A stretch of 64,000 nt of DNA from Papio anubis (GCF_008728515.1 NC_044977.1:168625139-168689138), one strand, 5' to 3'; positions 1-11,984 are shown, numbered from the stretch's first letter. Numbers and translations are program-made. The notes: a model not told the origin generated them from the sequence alone.

Positions 1-1430
1 GGAGTGTTAGGTTGCTGAAACAAGAGAAGTAAGCATACCTGCTCTCATATCAGACTTCTCATTCCCCCATGGAGGCACAGTTCAGAACAGACATCACTCT
101 TTGTCTTGCCATTGCCCCAGAACAGAATCATGTTTTGTATGGTGGTTACACATGTCCATACAGAGTAAGAGGTCAAAATATTGAAAGATTATGGATAAAA
201 CCTGACATCTAATGTTCCAAAAGTCTTTAAAAATCTCGAGGTCAGAAATAGTTTCTGCTACGTTTCCTGGGTGTTGCAAGCAGAGAATGTTTTTTTCCTC
301 CATAAGGCTGGGTTTATACTGGATTCTTTCAGATGCTTTTTTCTTTTTCAAATATAGACTTAAAAGCCTTTTTAAGAAACTCCAAATTTCTTAGGCTTCT
401 CATTTTTTCATGGTGTCAGTGATATGAATTAGCAATATTTCACTCAATTTATATAGTGTTATATAACAGAGTAAAGTATTTTTGGGCACACAAATGATTC
501 ATTTGACAGTATTCAGTCATTTTTATAAGTAGAAACTAGTTAACCAGTCTTTCTTCCTGGAGCACCAAACAGCTCCTAAAAAAGTGAACATTTTACTTGC
601 AATGATTAACAAAATGCTTACTTTTCCAAGTGCGTATATAGCGACCATTTAAGAATGACACTTTGGTAGAAAGTGAGTACATTCAGCTTCTGAGAAAGCA
701 GAGAAATTCATTGCTCTATTTGGCAAATGGATAATCACCATTAATCAATCATGCCATCATCTACATTAACAATTCAGACAACTGAAATGAATAAGACACA
801 CACACACAAATACACACGTGTGCACACCTTTAAACATGTCTACTGCTACTACAATGTGGAGACATTAGGTCTGACCATGGGAGTTGCAAGATGGCTAGAA
901 GTTTGTATGCAGTCCTAAAATAAAAGACAATTTTGTTCTATTTTGGTATAGCTATACAAAAATGTCTTATCCATAGGTTAAATTGTCAATCATTAATCCA
1001 GATTGACTACTGAGATATGTAAGTCACATCAACCATTGTTAATGAATCAAGCTTTTGATGTATTGTTGATTGTTTAAAAATGACAGATGGATCTGTTATT
1101 ACCATTCATCTCCTCTTATTCTGTGGTAGATAGTCCCATAAATGAGTTAGTGCTATTGTGAATAAATCATAAATGTTCAATAGCTAAAAACTCTAAGTTA
1201 GTACTTTTCTATTTATGTTGCATTTTTATTCATATACTCTATAAATTTCTTTTGAAGCTCTAATATTCATTAAACCAAAATGTTATCTTTTTGTTACATT
1301 TATGTTATAGTACTTGTAGCAAACCAAAGAAATATTTTTAATTACTTGTACATTTCTTAACAGACTGAAATTTTTGAGAAAAATAAGTGTTATTGGTAGA
1401 TGATACCTTCACATATTTAAGCTGAATGCA
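1..1430. other. unassigned AT-rich sequence
   Basis: I recognise no gene or repeat family here. It contains a short CA run near 797-809. The two open frames at the left end (94-351 minus, 212-394 plus) overlap on opposite strands, have no codon signature I can see, and look like chance. Confidence 0.5.
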
Positions 1431-1439
1431 AGAACTCTC

Positions 1440-2090
1440 AAAATTTATGAAAATAGAAAAAGGAGGCCAAGGAAGAATTTTTTCAAAGATTCAATACATG
1501 CGAATAACAAAGGAAATGACTTATTTAAAAAAAATAGAAAAATGAAAATAAAACCTGAAAATTTCTATAAACAAAAGACAGTGTACAGTGTGGAAAATTG
1601 CAATGGATGAGAAACAAGAATATATAATAAAAATTACACATGAAAATATAAACAGGCAACTCACCTGAAATGAATCACTAAAGGCAAATAAACATAGGAA
1701 GTGAAGATCAGCAATAAATATATGCACACTAAAGGCAAGTCAGGTAATGAACAGGATTTCAAACCAACAAAGTTGAAAAAGACTCACAATATCAAGTATT
1801 GGGAAAGAAATAAGAAGATATTATTAACTCTCACAGGTAGTACTGATGATAATGTAAATGGATTTAACCATGCGACAGAACAATTCAGCAATATCAAATA
1901 TAATTGAATGTTTATATTATTAGTTTATATTCCCTTGATTATAATTTAGAGAACTCTAACACATAGTACCAGGAAACATACAAAAGGATGTAAATTCCAG
2001 CATTGTGGGCAAGGTCAATATTTTAGAACAACTTGAATGTAAAGCATATGGGAGATGATAGAATTTTGCTTCTAATAACAGGGAAGTTTA
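1440..2090 (+). mobile_element. old L1M/HAL1-like LINE fragment
   Basis: The order of recognisable pieces follows the distal ORF2 region of old L1: a stretch like the tail of the RT region near 1640-1790, a degenerate version of the usual 'aactctcaca...atgtaaa' block at 1826-1858, then 'accaggaaacat' and 'agcattgt' pieces at 1969-2006. Divergence is very high and all reading frames are broken. The edges are approximate, and the family could equally be HAL1. Confidence 0.5.
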
Positions 2091-2171
2091 GATATTCAGA
2101 AGGGCTTTATGCTGAAATAAAGAAGATCTTGGAGAGATTATAACAAACATATGAGGGGAAAGACTATCAAG

Positions 2172-2184
2172 AATCAGTTAATAG
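2172..2184 (+). repeat. target-site duplication, left copy (L1 at 2185-4522)
   Basis: aatcagttaatag here matches aatgagttaatgg at 4521-4533 at 11 of 13 bases. It lies directly outside the inverted L1 arm, where a target-site duplication should be. Confidence 0.65.
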
Positions 2185-3036
2185 TTCCATATGAACTTTA
2201 AAGTAGTTTTTTCCAATTCTGTGAAGAAAGTCATTGGTAGCTTAATGGGGATGGCATTGGATCTATAAATTACCTTGGGCAGTATGGCCGTTTTCATGAT
2301 ATTGATTCTTCCTATCCATGAGCATGGAATATTCCTCTATTTGTTTGTGTCCTCTTTTATTTTGTTGAGCACTGGTTTGTAGTTCTCCTTGAAGAGGTCC
2401 TTCACATCCTTTGTAAGTTGGATTCCTAGGTATTTTATTCTCTTTGAAGCAATTGTGAATGGAAGTTCATTCATGATTTGGCTCTCTGTTTGTCTGTTAC
2501 TGGTGTATAAGAATGCTTGTGATTTTTGCCTATTGATTTTGTATCCTGAGACTTTGCTGAAGTTCCTTATCAGCTTAAGGAGATTTTGGGCTGAGACAAT
2601 GGGGTTTTCTAAATATATAATAATGTCATCTTCAAACAGGGACAATTTGACTTCCTCTTTTCCTAATTGAATACCCTTTATTTCTTTCTCTTGACTGATT
2701 GCCCTGGCTAGAACTTTCAATACTATGTTGAATAGGAGTGGTGAGAAAGGGCATCTCTGTCTTTGCCAGTTTTCAAAGGGAATGCTTCCAGTTTTTGCCC
2801 ATTCAGTATGATATTGGCTGTGGGTTTGTCATAAATAGCTCTTATTATTTTGAGATATATCCCATCAATATTTAATTTATTGAGAGTTTTTAGCATGAAG
2901 GGCTGTTGCATTTTGTTAAAGGCCTTTTCTGCATCTATTGAGATAATCATGTGGTTTTTGTCTTTGGTTCTGTTTATATGCTGGATTATGTTTATTGATT
3001 TGTGTATGTTGAACCAGCCTTGCATCCCAGGGATGA
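2185..3036 (-). pseudogene. L1 ORF2 reverse-transcriptase fragment (inverted arm)
   Basis: This is the minus-strand remnant of the L1 ORF2 reverse-transcriptase region. In two overlapping frames it reads through the finger/palm segment (2723-3025) and on past the catalytic box (2337-2720). The catalytic FADD box of L1 is FEDD here (codons at 2625-2636), because gca has become gaa. A frameshift near 2720-2760 separates the two frames. The fragment ends abruptly at the inversion junction at 3036/3037. It is non-functional, and the parent protein is the L1 RT/endonuclease. Confidence 0.88.
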
Positions 3037-4304
3037 AAGAGCCCGCATTGCCAAGACAATCCTAAGCCAAAAGAACAAAGCTGGAGGCATCATGCTACCT
3101 GACTTCAAACTATACTACAAGGCTACAGTAACCAAAACAGCACAGTACTGGTACCAAAACAGAGATATACACCAATGGAACAGAACAGAGCCCTCATAAA
3201 TAATACCACACATCTACAACCATCTGATCTTTGACAAACCCGACAAAATCAAGAAATGGGAAAAGGATTCCCTGTTTAATAAATGGTGCTGGGGAAATGG
3301 CTAGCCATAAGTAGAAAGCTGAAACTGGATCCCTTCCTTACTCCTTATACAAAAATTAACTCAAGATGGATTAGGGACTTAAATGTTAGACCTAAAACCA
3401 TAAAAACCCTAGAAGAAAACCTAGGCAATACCATTCAGGACATAGGCATGGGCAAGGACTTCATGTCTAAAACACCAAAAGCAATGGCAACAAAAGCCAA
3501 AATTGACAAATAAGATCTAATTAAACTAAAGAGCTTCTGCACAGCAAAAGAAACTACCGTCAGAGTGAACAGGCAACACACAGAATGGGAGAAAATTTTT
3601 GTAATCTACTCATCTGACAAGGGGCTAATATCCAGAACCTACAAAGAACTCAAACAAATTTACAAGAAAAAAACAACCCCATCAAAAAGTAGGCAAAGGA
3701 AATGAACAGACATTTCTCAAAAGAAGACATTTATGCAGCCAACAGACACATGAAAAAATGCTCATCATCACTAGCCATCAGAGAAATGCAAATCAAAACC
3801 ACAATGAGATACCATCTCACACCAGTTAGAATGGCAATCATTAAAAAAGTCAGGAAACAACAGGTGCTGGAGAGGATGTGGAGAAATAGGAAAGCTTTTA
3901 CACTGTTGGTGGGACTGTAAACTAGTTCAACCATTGTGGAAGACAGTGTGGCGATTCCTCAAGGATCTAGAACTAGAAATACCATTTGACCCAGCCATCC
4001 CATTACTGGGGGTATACCCAAAGGATTATAAGTCATGTGCTATAAAGACACATGCACGCATATGTTTACTGCGGCACTATTCACAATAGCAAAGACTTGG
4101 AATCAACCCAGATGGCCATCAATGACAGACTGGATTAAGAAAACGTGGCACATATACACCATGGAATACTATGCAGCCATAAAAAAGGATGAGTTCGTGT
4201 CCTTTGTAGTGACATGGATGCAGCTGGAAACCATCATTCTCAGCAAACTATCGCAAGACCAGAAAACCAAACGCCATATGTTCTCACTCATAGGTGGGAA
4301 TTGA
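3037..4304 (+). pseudogene. L1 ORF2 C-terminal fragment (direct arm)
   Basis: This is the plus-strand C-terminal third of L1 ORF2, split over frames 3002-3199, 3283-3513, 3702-3920 and 4035-4304. It ends with the usual C-terminus (FSLIGGN, stop at 4302-4304). Several in-frame stops and frameshifts are present, for example TAA at 3197-3199 and 3511-3513. The zinc-knuckle-like C-terminal region is only partly readable. No function is expected. Confidence 0.88.
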
Positions 4305-4510
4305 ACAACGAGAACACTGGGACACAGGAAGGGAGACATCACACACCGGGGCCTATTGTGGGGTGGGGGGAGTGGGGAGGGATAGTATTAGGAGATATAC
4401 CTTATGTAAATGACGAGTTAATGGGTGCAGCCCACCAATATGGCACATGTATACGCATGTAACAAACCTGCACGTTGTGCACATGTACCCTAGAACATAA
4501 AGTATAATTA
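4305..4510 (+). other. L1 3' UTR with G-rich tract
   Basis: This is the L1 3' UTR, with the characteristic guanine-rich stretch at about 4350-4382 (runs of four, six and four Gs separated by one to three bases). That pattern fits an intramolecular G-quadruplex. It ends with the usual L1 terminus before the A-tail at 4511. Confidence 0.8.
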
Positions 4511-4520
4511 AAAAAAAAAA

Positions 4521-4533
4521 AATGAGTTAATGG
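4521..4533 (+). repeat. target-site duplication, right copy
   Basis: aatgagttaatgg directly follows the A-tail and pairs with 2172-2184 (11 of 13 bases identical). Confidence 0.65.
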
Positions 4534-5079
4534 AGAAGGAACATGTGATTCAAATGTTTTGATCATAGCCATATTTACATAAATTGATTAAACTCTTCAG
4601 TTAAAATGTGAAGATGGACAATTTGCATTTTTAAAAGTAGAGAAACAAACAAAAACCACAGAGGAAAAAAAATCAGCAATATGCTATTTATATAAATCAC
4701 ACTTTATAAACAAGAACATATTTGGTATTGTAATTTTTAAAAATGTATTGTGGCAAGTATTTAGTGGTATCTCATTTGGTATTAATTAACATTATGTTTA
4801 TTGGTCTTTGGGGTATCCTCTTTTTTGAAATGTTTCTTCAAGTGTTTTGCCATTTTTCTATTGTCTATTTTTTTATGTGTAGAAATTACATATTATAGGC
4901 AAAAGTGCTTTGTAAATAATTGTATGTACCAAGGATATATACTTTTACCTGTTAATTGCCTTTCTATCCTCTCAAAAATATTACAATTCTTATTTTAATT
5001 GCAATGTTTTAATATAACCTTATGTATTACTTGTTGGTATAAAAATCAGCATTATGGAAAAACTGTTTGTCCATGTCTC
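4534..5079. other. unassigned AT-rich sequence
   Basis: No gene is visible. The segment 4790-4900 faintly resembles antisense old L1 but is too diverged to call. Confidence 0.4.
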
Positions 5080-5375
5080 TAAAGCTTACCATAGGTCTAC
5101 CCTATGACTCAGCAATTCCACTTCTAGGTAAATACCCAATAGAAATGTAGGCATACGTTCACCAAAAGACATGTATGAAAATGTTCATTGTAGCATTATT
5201 CATTGTAGCCACAACTGAACATAATTTAATGTATATCAACAATATGAGTAAAAAAAAATGTTTTATTCACAATATGGACCATACCTGCAAAATTGCCACC
5301 CCACATCCAGGAAAGATCAGTGCAGATAGAACCCCACCCTTTGTCCCCTGATCATGCAGGGGAAAATACAAATAT

Positions 5376-5413
<38 letters not shown>

Positions 5414-5766
5414 GAACTGTTGTTACAGGCAAGAACTTAAATACTTTTCACTTACACAATTTTAAGCAAAATAATCCAGGCCCAAAATACATATGGAATA
5501 TATATGGTTCCATTCATACAGAAAATTGTAAAAGAGTCAAAACTCTTCTATGGTGTCAGAAGTGGTTGCTTTGGGGAAGGAATGAGTAGTAGTAAGGAAA
5601 TATATGTACAAGGAGTGCTTTTGATTTCTAGTGTTCATTATCTTGAGCTTGGTGGTGGTTACATGAATATGTTCATTTTATGCTTTGTCATATAACTATG
5701 TGTTTTTGATTAATGCTCTTGCCTTTTTTATATGTTATACTTCAATTAAAAACTATTTTAAAAAAT
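5080..5766 (+). mobile_element. L1M 3' end fragment
   Basis: The L1M ORF2 end block is recognisable at 5098-5215 ('ctatgactcagcaattccac', then 'gcattattcattgtagcc'). It is followed by the non-coding 3' region typical of L1M (5500-5700) and a terminal 'ttatacttcaattaaaaa' at 5736-5753. A TA microsatellite (5380-5411) has expanded inside it. Confidence 0.75.
5380..5411. repeat. (TA)n microsatellite
   Basis: Uninterrupted TA dinucleotides, about 16 units, inside the L1M fragment. Confidence 0.95.
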
Positions 5767-6395
5767 GGTTAATTGATGTTAACATTTGTCAAATATGTGG
5801 CCTCATAAATAGATAGGTATATGTTTTTATTAGGCTATATGTTTTATTAGGCTCTGTACTTTTCTCAATTTCTGAATTAATTTAAAATAATAAGTAAAAC
5901 TATTAATCATCAATCATTCTCTTGAAAGGATTGAGCCTTAAAGTGCAGATAATGTTACCTTTGAAGGTGTCAGTGATCAATTAATTATATCAATTAATTT
6001 AATAGAATTTAACCTAATCCTTAATTGTACTTCTCTGCCCATTGTTTCACTCTGTTAAAAATATCCATCACATCATTATTGGAGTACATATTATATGTAT
6101 ATTTATACCTACCTATATGTAAATCTTTTTTTCTCCTCAAAATGATCATCTTTGTGGGGACCTGCCTCCTCTAGAAAGCATGTTCATACTCAGGACTTTT
6201 TGGGAAACTAATTCTCAAAGCTAAAGAAGCATTAATGCTTCTTAACTGCTGACCTTCTTATGGAATGCTAACTACTAGTGAGCTAAGAATTCAAAAAAGG
6301 ACAATGTCAGGCCAGAGAAATATAACACACTGCTTTTGTTTTTAAACATTGAAAAGAATATATATATATATATTTTTATTGCATGAAAAGATAAT
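5767..6395. other. unassigned AT-rich sequence
   Basis: No recognisable feature except a short TA run at 6359-6373. Confidence 0.4.
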
Positions 6396-6744
6396 TATCT
6401 TAGTCTGTTTTGGCTGCTATAACAAAATACCATAGACTAGGTGCTACAAACAACAGAAATTTATTTCTCTCAGTTCTGGAGGCTAGAAACCTGAAATCAG
6501 GGTCAGGTTTTGGTGAGGATCCTTTTCCGATTTGCAGACAGCTGAATTCTCCTTGTATTCTCACATGGCAAAAAGGGAAATAAATATCTAGCTAGCTGGA
6601 CTCTTCTTATAAGGGCATTAATCCCAATCTTGAGCGTGCTGCACTCACAATCTAATCATCTCCCAAAGGCCCTAATGCCATCGGATTGGAGGTTAAGGTT
6701 TGAATGTACGGATTTTGAGGGAGACAAACATTCAGCCCGTTGCA
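6396..6744 (-). mobile_element. MLT1/MSTD-type solo LTR (ERVL-MaLR)
   Basis: This is the reverse complement of a MaLR LTR. It shows the end block 'ttagtctgttttggctgct' with 'aacaaaataccatagact' near 6400, the 'cagttctggaggct' block at 6471-6484, the 'ataagggcattaatccca' block near 6610, and the LTR start near 6744 ('cattcagcccgttgca'). No internal retroviral sequence is attached. Confidence 0.8.
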
Positions 6745-8625
6745 ATAATCATTCATATTCTTATATAGTCTACCAATCTTTTTTTCGTAGGCACATGCTT
6801 ATTTTTTAGAAATATAAGTATCTAATTATAAAACACAAGGCTATATGTAAATTGTCTTATAGTTTTCTTTTTTCACCCAATAAAGCATGAACTTTTTTAT
6901 GTAATTAAGGTATGTATGATAATATTCCTTAATCCAGTGTTTCACAATCTTCGGAAGTATGACAACTATATAGAGTATAAAGGGAATATAATCTTTCTGT
7001 TGTGATTATTTATCTGGCACTCATGAGTGTTTGGCTGCCTTAGGGGCAATATGAAGTATTCATTATTAAGCTCTGTATTTTTACTTTTCTTATAAAATGG
7101 GCCCAACTCTACAGCAAACCTTGTACCTCTTCTCCATTTTAAAGAAATGCTCTGTAACCTCTAAAAACAGAAACCGAACTTGATCCAGGAGGGAGTAGTA
7201 CTTTCACTGAGAGAGTTGCATGAGAAGTGAGTCTTCAGTGATTTTCTGTTCTACTTGCCAGGGTTACTGCCCCATTAGTGTTTTCTAATTTACCTTTCTC
7301 CTCCCGTCTACTGACTTCAGATTTTCTGTTTGTTCATTTGTTCGTTTTTACCCTGTCACCTCCTTAAGATCATGATGAGAATTGCTATGGGATTCACTTA
7401 TATGAACTTAGAAAAAGCAATCTCACTTCTTTCCAAAACTAACCATGGGGGTAAAATAGTAATCTAAAGTTATTCTTTGACTGACTTCTGCTTAATTTCT
7501 CTATTTACAATTTCAGTTTATTTTTAGAAGGCTTTAGAACTGATGATTACATTCTTTATGCTTAGCTTGACAGAAGGACAGATAAACTGGCTTACTAATA
7601 CCACATTATTTTACTATTATAATAAATACATTTAAATTGTAATTGTAAGACAGTTTGTGAGTCAACCCAAAGGTCTCCATGTGCTGCTTCAAAGTGTATC
7701 ATCTGCTCCAAATTAAACTATAATTTGGCAATCCTCTCTGGTAAATGTACAAAAAGCTAGTTACAGGAATATAACCTGAAAAGTTTAGTGCATTTTGGCA
7801 ACAAAGAAAAATTAGGCGTGGGTTTACTCTCAACTTACTTGATTCTTTTTGGTAGATTTAGTACATGGGTTATATAAGTGAAAATAATGAAAAACTAAAT
7901 GCATATAAAGAAAATTCTGACCCAATGTGTAGAATATAATAGTATTATAGTAGTTTATAATATTTTTTGTAAGAAATGACACATTTTTTAGGAAATGAGA
8001 AATTCAAAATAATCTAAAATGGCACTGTTCTTTTTTGGCAATGATGAAATGTCTAAGTGAATTCTGAAAATTGGCTTTAGGAACTTCAAAGTTTCGTGTT
8101 ATCTATGATGTGTTTCATTATTAATGCCCTGATGTAGCTGGCAATGTTTAGTCTAACTGGGTTTAAACAGCTTATTGTAGGAAACTTTCACTTGGGGTTA
8201 TTTTTTCAGTCTCAGGAATATCTTGAGTCATTGAGAATTTTTCCTAAAAATCTTTACCAAGAGATAAATATTGTCAGCTGAATAGTTGTATCTGATCATA
8301 TCTGTGAAAGGATAGATAAATCTAGTAATCTTACTTAATAATGATGATTGTGGTTTTCGTAAGTATACAGATATCAGGGAGAGCTGGTTCATAATAGTAA
8401 ATCTGTCCATAAGATGTTGTATTATCCCTGGGTGGTTAGGTAGAAGGAAAGAATTACTACGAGGTATCATATGTACCTTCATCTGAACAAGAAATGTCAT
8501 TACCTTTGATCCTGCCTCACTGGGGAAAGAAAAAATGGACTGATGAAAAACTTGGTATAATTGGGGCAGGATCAGAGCTCCACAGCTCAGAGTCATTATT
8601 CCTAAAGAGAAATGAGTAATTTCTA
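6745..8625. other. unassigned sequence
   Basis: About 1.9 kb without a recognisable gene or repeat. The 122-codon minus-strand frame at 8228-8596 is the longest outside repeats, but it has no motif and no upstream context. I treat it as a chance frame. Confidence 0.45.
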
Positions 8626-8636
8626 TCTCCTTCTCC

Positions 8637-8680
<44 letters not shown>
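8626..8680. repeat. (TC)n microsatellite
   Basis: A near-pure CT run, with impure CTT units at its left edge. Likely length-variable. Confidence 0.95.
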
Positions 8681-8681
<1 letters not shown>

Positions 8682-9106
8682 ATTCTGAGCCAATCACTGT
8701 TCTAAGTGCTTTGAAATATTTACTTATGTGTGAGAGAGGTGAATTCACAATGGGAATAAACACTGCTTTGTTTTACATTTTAGCCTTGAAAAAATGCCAA
8801 TGGTAACACAATAAATTTAAAAATCAGGAGACATGGGAGTTGGGTCTAGGTAGAGAGTCTCTTTAACCATTCTTGAAATAATTGGCAGATCCTACCTTCT
8901 GCTATGAGCATAATATATTGTCTCTGGCAAAGTACTAGACAGCTTCTGGGAACAGCTGATAAGGAACAACTAGGAGAGTCAGGGGAATGAATAAAACCCA
9001 AATTTTGCTACTTTGCTTTACTGATCACTGCATCTTATAAGGGTGGCAGAACTCATTGGTTATTTAGGGAAGCCTCTCTGGTATTCAACAGAAAATGACT
9101 AATGTC
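8681..9106. other. unassigned sequence
   Basis: No recognisable feature. Confidence 0.4.
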
Positions 9107-9116
9107 CATCTTTTAC
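9107..9116 (+). repeat. target-site duplication, left copy (L1 at 9117-10153)
   Basis: catcttttac occurs here and again at 10154-10163, immediately outside the two ends of the minus-strand L1. The match may extend further with a one-base gap (ctttt versus tttta). Confidence 0.75.
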
Positions 9117-10153
9117 CTTTTTTAGTTTATTTAATTTATTATACTTTAAGATTTGGGATACATGTACAGAACATACAGTTTTGTTACATAGGTATACACG
9201 TGCCATGGTGGTTTGCTGCACCCATCAACCCATCATCTACATTAGGTATTTCCCCTAATGCTATCCCTCCCCTCACCTTCCACCCCACAACAGGCCCCAG
9301 TGTGTGATGTTCTCCTCCCTCTGTTCATATGTTCTTGTTGTTCAATTCTCAATGATGAGAGAGAATATGCAGTGTTTGATTTTCTGTCCTTGTGTTAGTT
9401 TGCTGAGAATGATGGTTTCCAGCTTCATCCATGTCCCTGCAACGGACATGAACTCATCCTTTTTATGGCTGCATAGTATTCCATGGCATATATGTGTCAC
9501 ATTTTCTTTATCCAGTCTATCATTAATGAGCACTGGGGTTGGTTCCAAGTCTTTGCTACTGTGAACAGTGCTTTACTAAACATATGTGTGCATGTGTCTT
9601 TATAGCAGAATTATTTATAATCCTTTGGGTATATATCCAGTAATGGGATTGCTGGGTCAAATGGTATTTCTGGTTCTAAATCCCTGAGGAATCACCACAC
9701 TGTCTTCCACAATGGTTGAACTAATTTATGCTCCTACCAGCAGTGTAAAAGCATTCCTGTTTTTCCACATCCTCTCCAGCATCTGTTGTTTCCTGACTTT
9801 TTAATGATTGCCATTCCAACTGGAGTGAGATGGCATCTCATGGTGGTTTTAATGTGCATTTCTTTAATGACCAGTAATAATGAGTTTTTTTTCATATGTT
9901 TGCTGGCTACATAAATGTCTTCTTTTGAGAATTGTTCATATACTTTGCCCAATTTTTGATGGGGTTGTTTTTCTCTTGTAAATTTATTTAAGTTTTTTAT
10001 AGATTATGGATATTAGCCCTTAGTCAGATGGATAGATTGCAAAAATTCTCTCCAATTCTGTAGGTTGTCTGTTCACTCTAATGATACTTTCTTTTGCTGT
10101 GCAGAAGCTCTTTAGTTTAATTAGATCCCATTTGTCAATTTTGGCTTTTGTTG
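9117..10153 (-). mobile_element. 5'-truncated primate L1 (L1P), minus strand
   Basis: This is a full L1 3' end in reverse. The A-tail appears as a T-rich left edge (9117-9150). It is followed by the 3' UTR with the C-rich complement of the L1 G-tract (about 9260-9300), then the ORF2 C-terminus. The element stops at ORF2 sequence 'aacaaaagccaaaattgac', as expected for a 5'-truncated copy. Ten-base duplications flank it. Confidence 0.93.
9342..10153 (-). pseudogene. L1 ORF2 C-terminal fragment
   Basis: This minus-strand L1 ORF2 C-terminus is readable in pieces at 9342-9548 (ending FSLIIEN before the stop) and 9734-9952. Frames are broken by stops and shifts, so it is non-functional. It is homologous to 3540-4304 and to the 3' part of the 26.5-30.6 kb L1. 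Confidence 0.88.
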
Positions 10154-10163
10154 CATCTTTTAC
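10154..10163 (+). repeat. target-site duplication, right copy
   Basis: catcttttac, identical to 9107-9116. Confidence 0.75.
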
Positions 10164-10560
10164 TTTTATGGTAAGTACACTCTGGGTTCCGATTCCAAAG
10201 ATACCCTAAAGTTACAGCTGGAATCAGTGACTATTTAAATGTTTCCAGCTTTTTTTCTCTCTCCAGCCCTCTAATGTGGGTTTTATTTTCTTCATTAGTG
10301 ATCATCCTTAATTGTCAACTCCTAGAAGGGACGAATCCTCTTAAATATTATGAAGTAAAGTTGAAATTATTGTAATGCAATAGCCAGTAACCTTCTCAGA
10401 GACTAGGATGATAGCAGGGTCACTAGGTAGGAGGACCTAGGGTTATCTTTATGAATGTTAATTCTGAAAACTACCAGAATTTGAAAAAAACAATCTCATT
10501 GACAAATGATTACAACGATCATGACCAACAATACTGTTTTTCTGCATTCCAGAGATTTTT
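10164..10560. other. unassigned sequence
   Basis: No recognisable feature. Confidence 0.4.
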
Positions 10561-11365
10561 AAGTAGTAGTAAAAATCCAGACACTTCTCAAAAAGACATA
10601 CAAGTGGCCAAAAAACATACAAAAAAAAAATGCTCATGATCACTAATCATCTGAGAAATGCAAATCAAAACCACAATGAGATACCATCTCACTCCAATCA
10701 GAATGGCTGTGACTAACAAGTCAAAAAATAACAGATGGTGATGAGGCTCTGGAGAAAAGAGAACACTTATACATTATTGGTGGGAATTTAAATTAGTTCA
10801 GCCACTGTGGAAAGCAGTTTGGAGATTTCTCAAAGAACTTAAAACAGAGCTACCATTCAACTCAGAATCTCACTACTGTGTACATACTGAAATGAAAATA
10901 GATCTTTGTACCAAAAAGATACTATTAACAATAGCAAAGACGTGGAATCAACCTAGATGCCCACTGATGGTTGATTGGATAAAGAAAATGGAGACTCTGC
11001 AGTTATAAAAAGAATGAAGTCATGTCCTTCACAACAAACATGGATGTAGCTGGAGGCCATTGTCCTAAGTGAATTAACACAGGAACAGAAAATTAAATAC
11101 CACATATTCTCACTTATAAGTGGGACTTAAATATTGAGCACACTTTAACATAAATATGGGAACTATAGGCACTAGGAACTGCTAGACAAGAGAAGGAAAG
11201 AGTGGAACATGAGTCAAAAAACTACCTATTGGGTGTTGTGCTCATAACCTGGGTTACAGGATCCATACCCCAACTTCAGCATCACACGATATACCCATGT
11301 AAAAGACCTGCACATGCACCCCCCTGTACCTAAAATTGAAATTTAAAAACAATTACAAAGAACAA
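10561..11365 (+). mobile_element. L1PB/L1MA-type L1 3' end
   Basis: The distal ORF2 block starts near 10580 ('acacttctcaaaaagacat'). The conserved 'atgcaaatcaaaaccacaat' stretch is at 10660-10679. The older L1 3' UTR follows, with 'aactacctattgggt' (11220-11234), 'cctgggttacaggatc' and 'atacccatgtaaaagacctg'. It ends A-rich near 11345-11365. More diverged than the L1P copies in this window; all frames are broken. Confidence 0.85.
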
Positions 11366-11464
11366 TAAAATACCTTAAAATGTGTGAATTACAAAGGGAA
11401 GACTAAGTCCCAAAGCAGTTTATCTGTGTACCCCAAGACTGCAAATAAATTTATAGAACAGTGC

Positions 11465-11670
11465 TGCCTGGTAGAATTTTCTATAATGATAGAAATGTTT
11501 TATGATCTGTACTGTCCAATACTGTAGCCACTGACCACATGTGGTTATTGAACATTTGATATGTGGCTAGTGAGATCAAGGAACTGAATTTCTTGTTTTA
11601 TTTTAATTAATTTAAATGTAACTCTAAACGTATTAACATGCAGTTCTAAATCCCTTTTCTGAAATTTTCA
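11465..11670 (+). mobile_element. hAT-Charlie-type non-autonomous DNA transposon (MER family)
   Basis: The body has the 'tgtccaatactgtagccact', 'ccacatgtggttattgaaca' and 'gtggctagtgag' blocks, followed by an AT-rich half. This is typical of a common short mammalian hAT MITE. I am sure of the class but not of the MER number. Terminal inverted repeats are only partly preserved. Confidence 0.65.
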
Positions 11671-11984
11671 ATCATAAGTACTTCTGAATTATGACAAAAT
11701 TTTACACTAAAGAAAATTCTTATATATTTTATATTATATACTATATATCATATTTTAAATATCATATACAAACTAAAAGAAGTTAAGGAAGCAAGTGCCT
11801 GGTTTTATATATATATATATATGCATTTCTAAAATTATATTCAATACTATGCTTTAGAATTTTAAGTATTTTTCTCATTGGCACTACATTTTAATTTAAA
11901 AAAATTTTATTTAAGCTAAAACATGATAAAATATGGCTGTGCCAGTGTTAAAATAGTTTTAACTTGAAGTTTTATTTATTTACT
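11671..11984. other. AT-rich sequence with (TA)n at 11806-11823
   Basis: Very AT-rich with many short TATA-like words. No recognisable family beyond the TA run. Confidence 0.5.

Larger units (their letters stand above)
2185..4522 (+). mobile_element. primate L1 (L1P) with 5' inversion (twin-primed)
   Basis: The right part (3037-4510) reads as L1 ORF2 C-terminus plus 3' UTR on the plus strand and ends in an A-tail (4511-4522). The left part (2185-3036) is L1 ORF2 in the opposite orientation. The inverted arm ends at L1 sequence 'ttcatatggaa' and the direct arm starts about five bases further on at 'agagcccgcattgcc', so the two arms are almost contiguous in the parent L1. Near-identical 13-bp duplications flank the whole unit. 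This is the classic product of twin priming. The copy is 5'-truncated, lacking ORF1, the endonuclease and the promoter, and it is dead. Confidence 0.93.

Noticed and set aside
2185..3036. A separate minus-strand L1 head-to-head with a plus-strand L1
   Set aside because: The two arms are adjacent in the parent L1, share one pair of target duplications, and only one A-tail exists, so a single twin-primed insertion explains it.
8228..8596. 122-codon minus-strand open frame outside repeats
   Set aside because: No domain, signal or composition typical of a protein, no neighbouring exon signals, and the length is within chance expectation for 64 kb of six-frame sequence.
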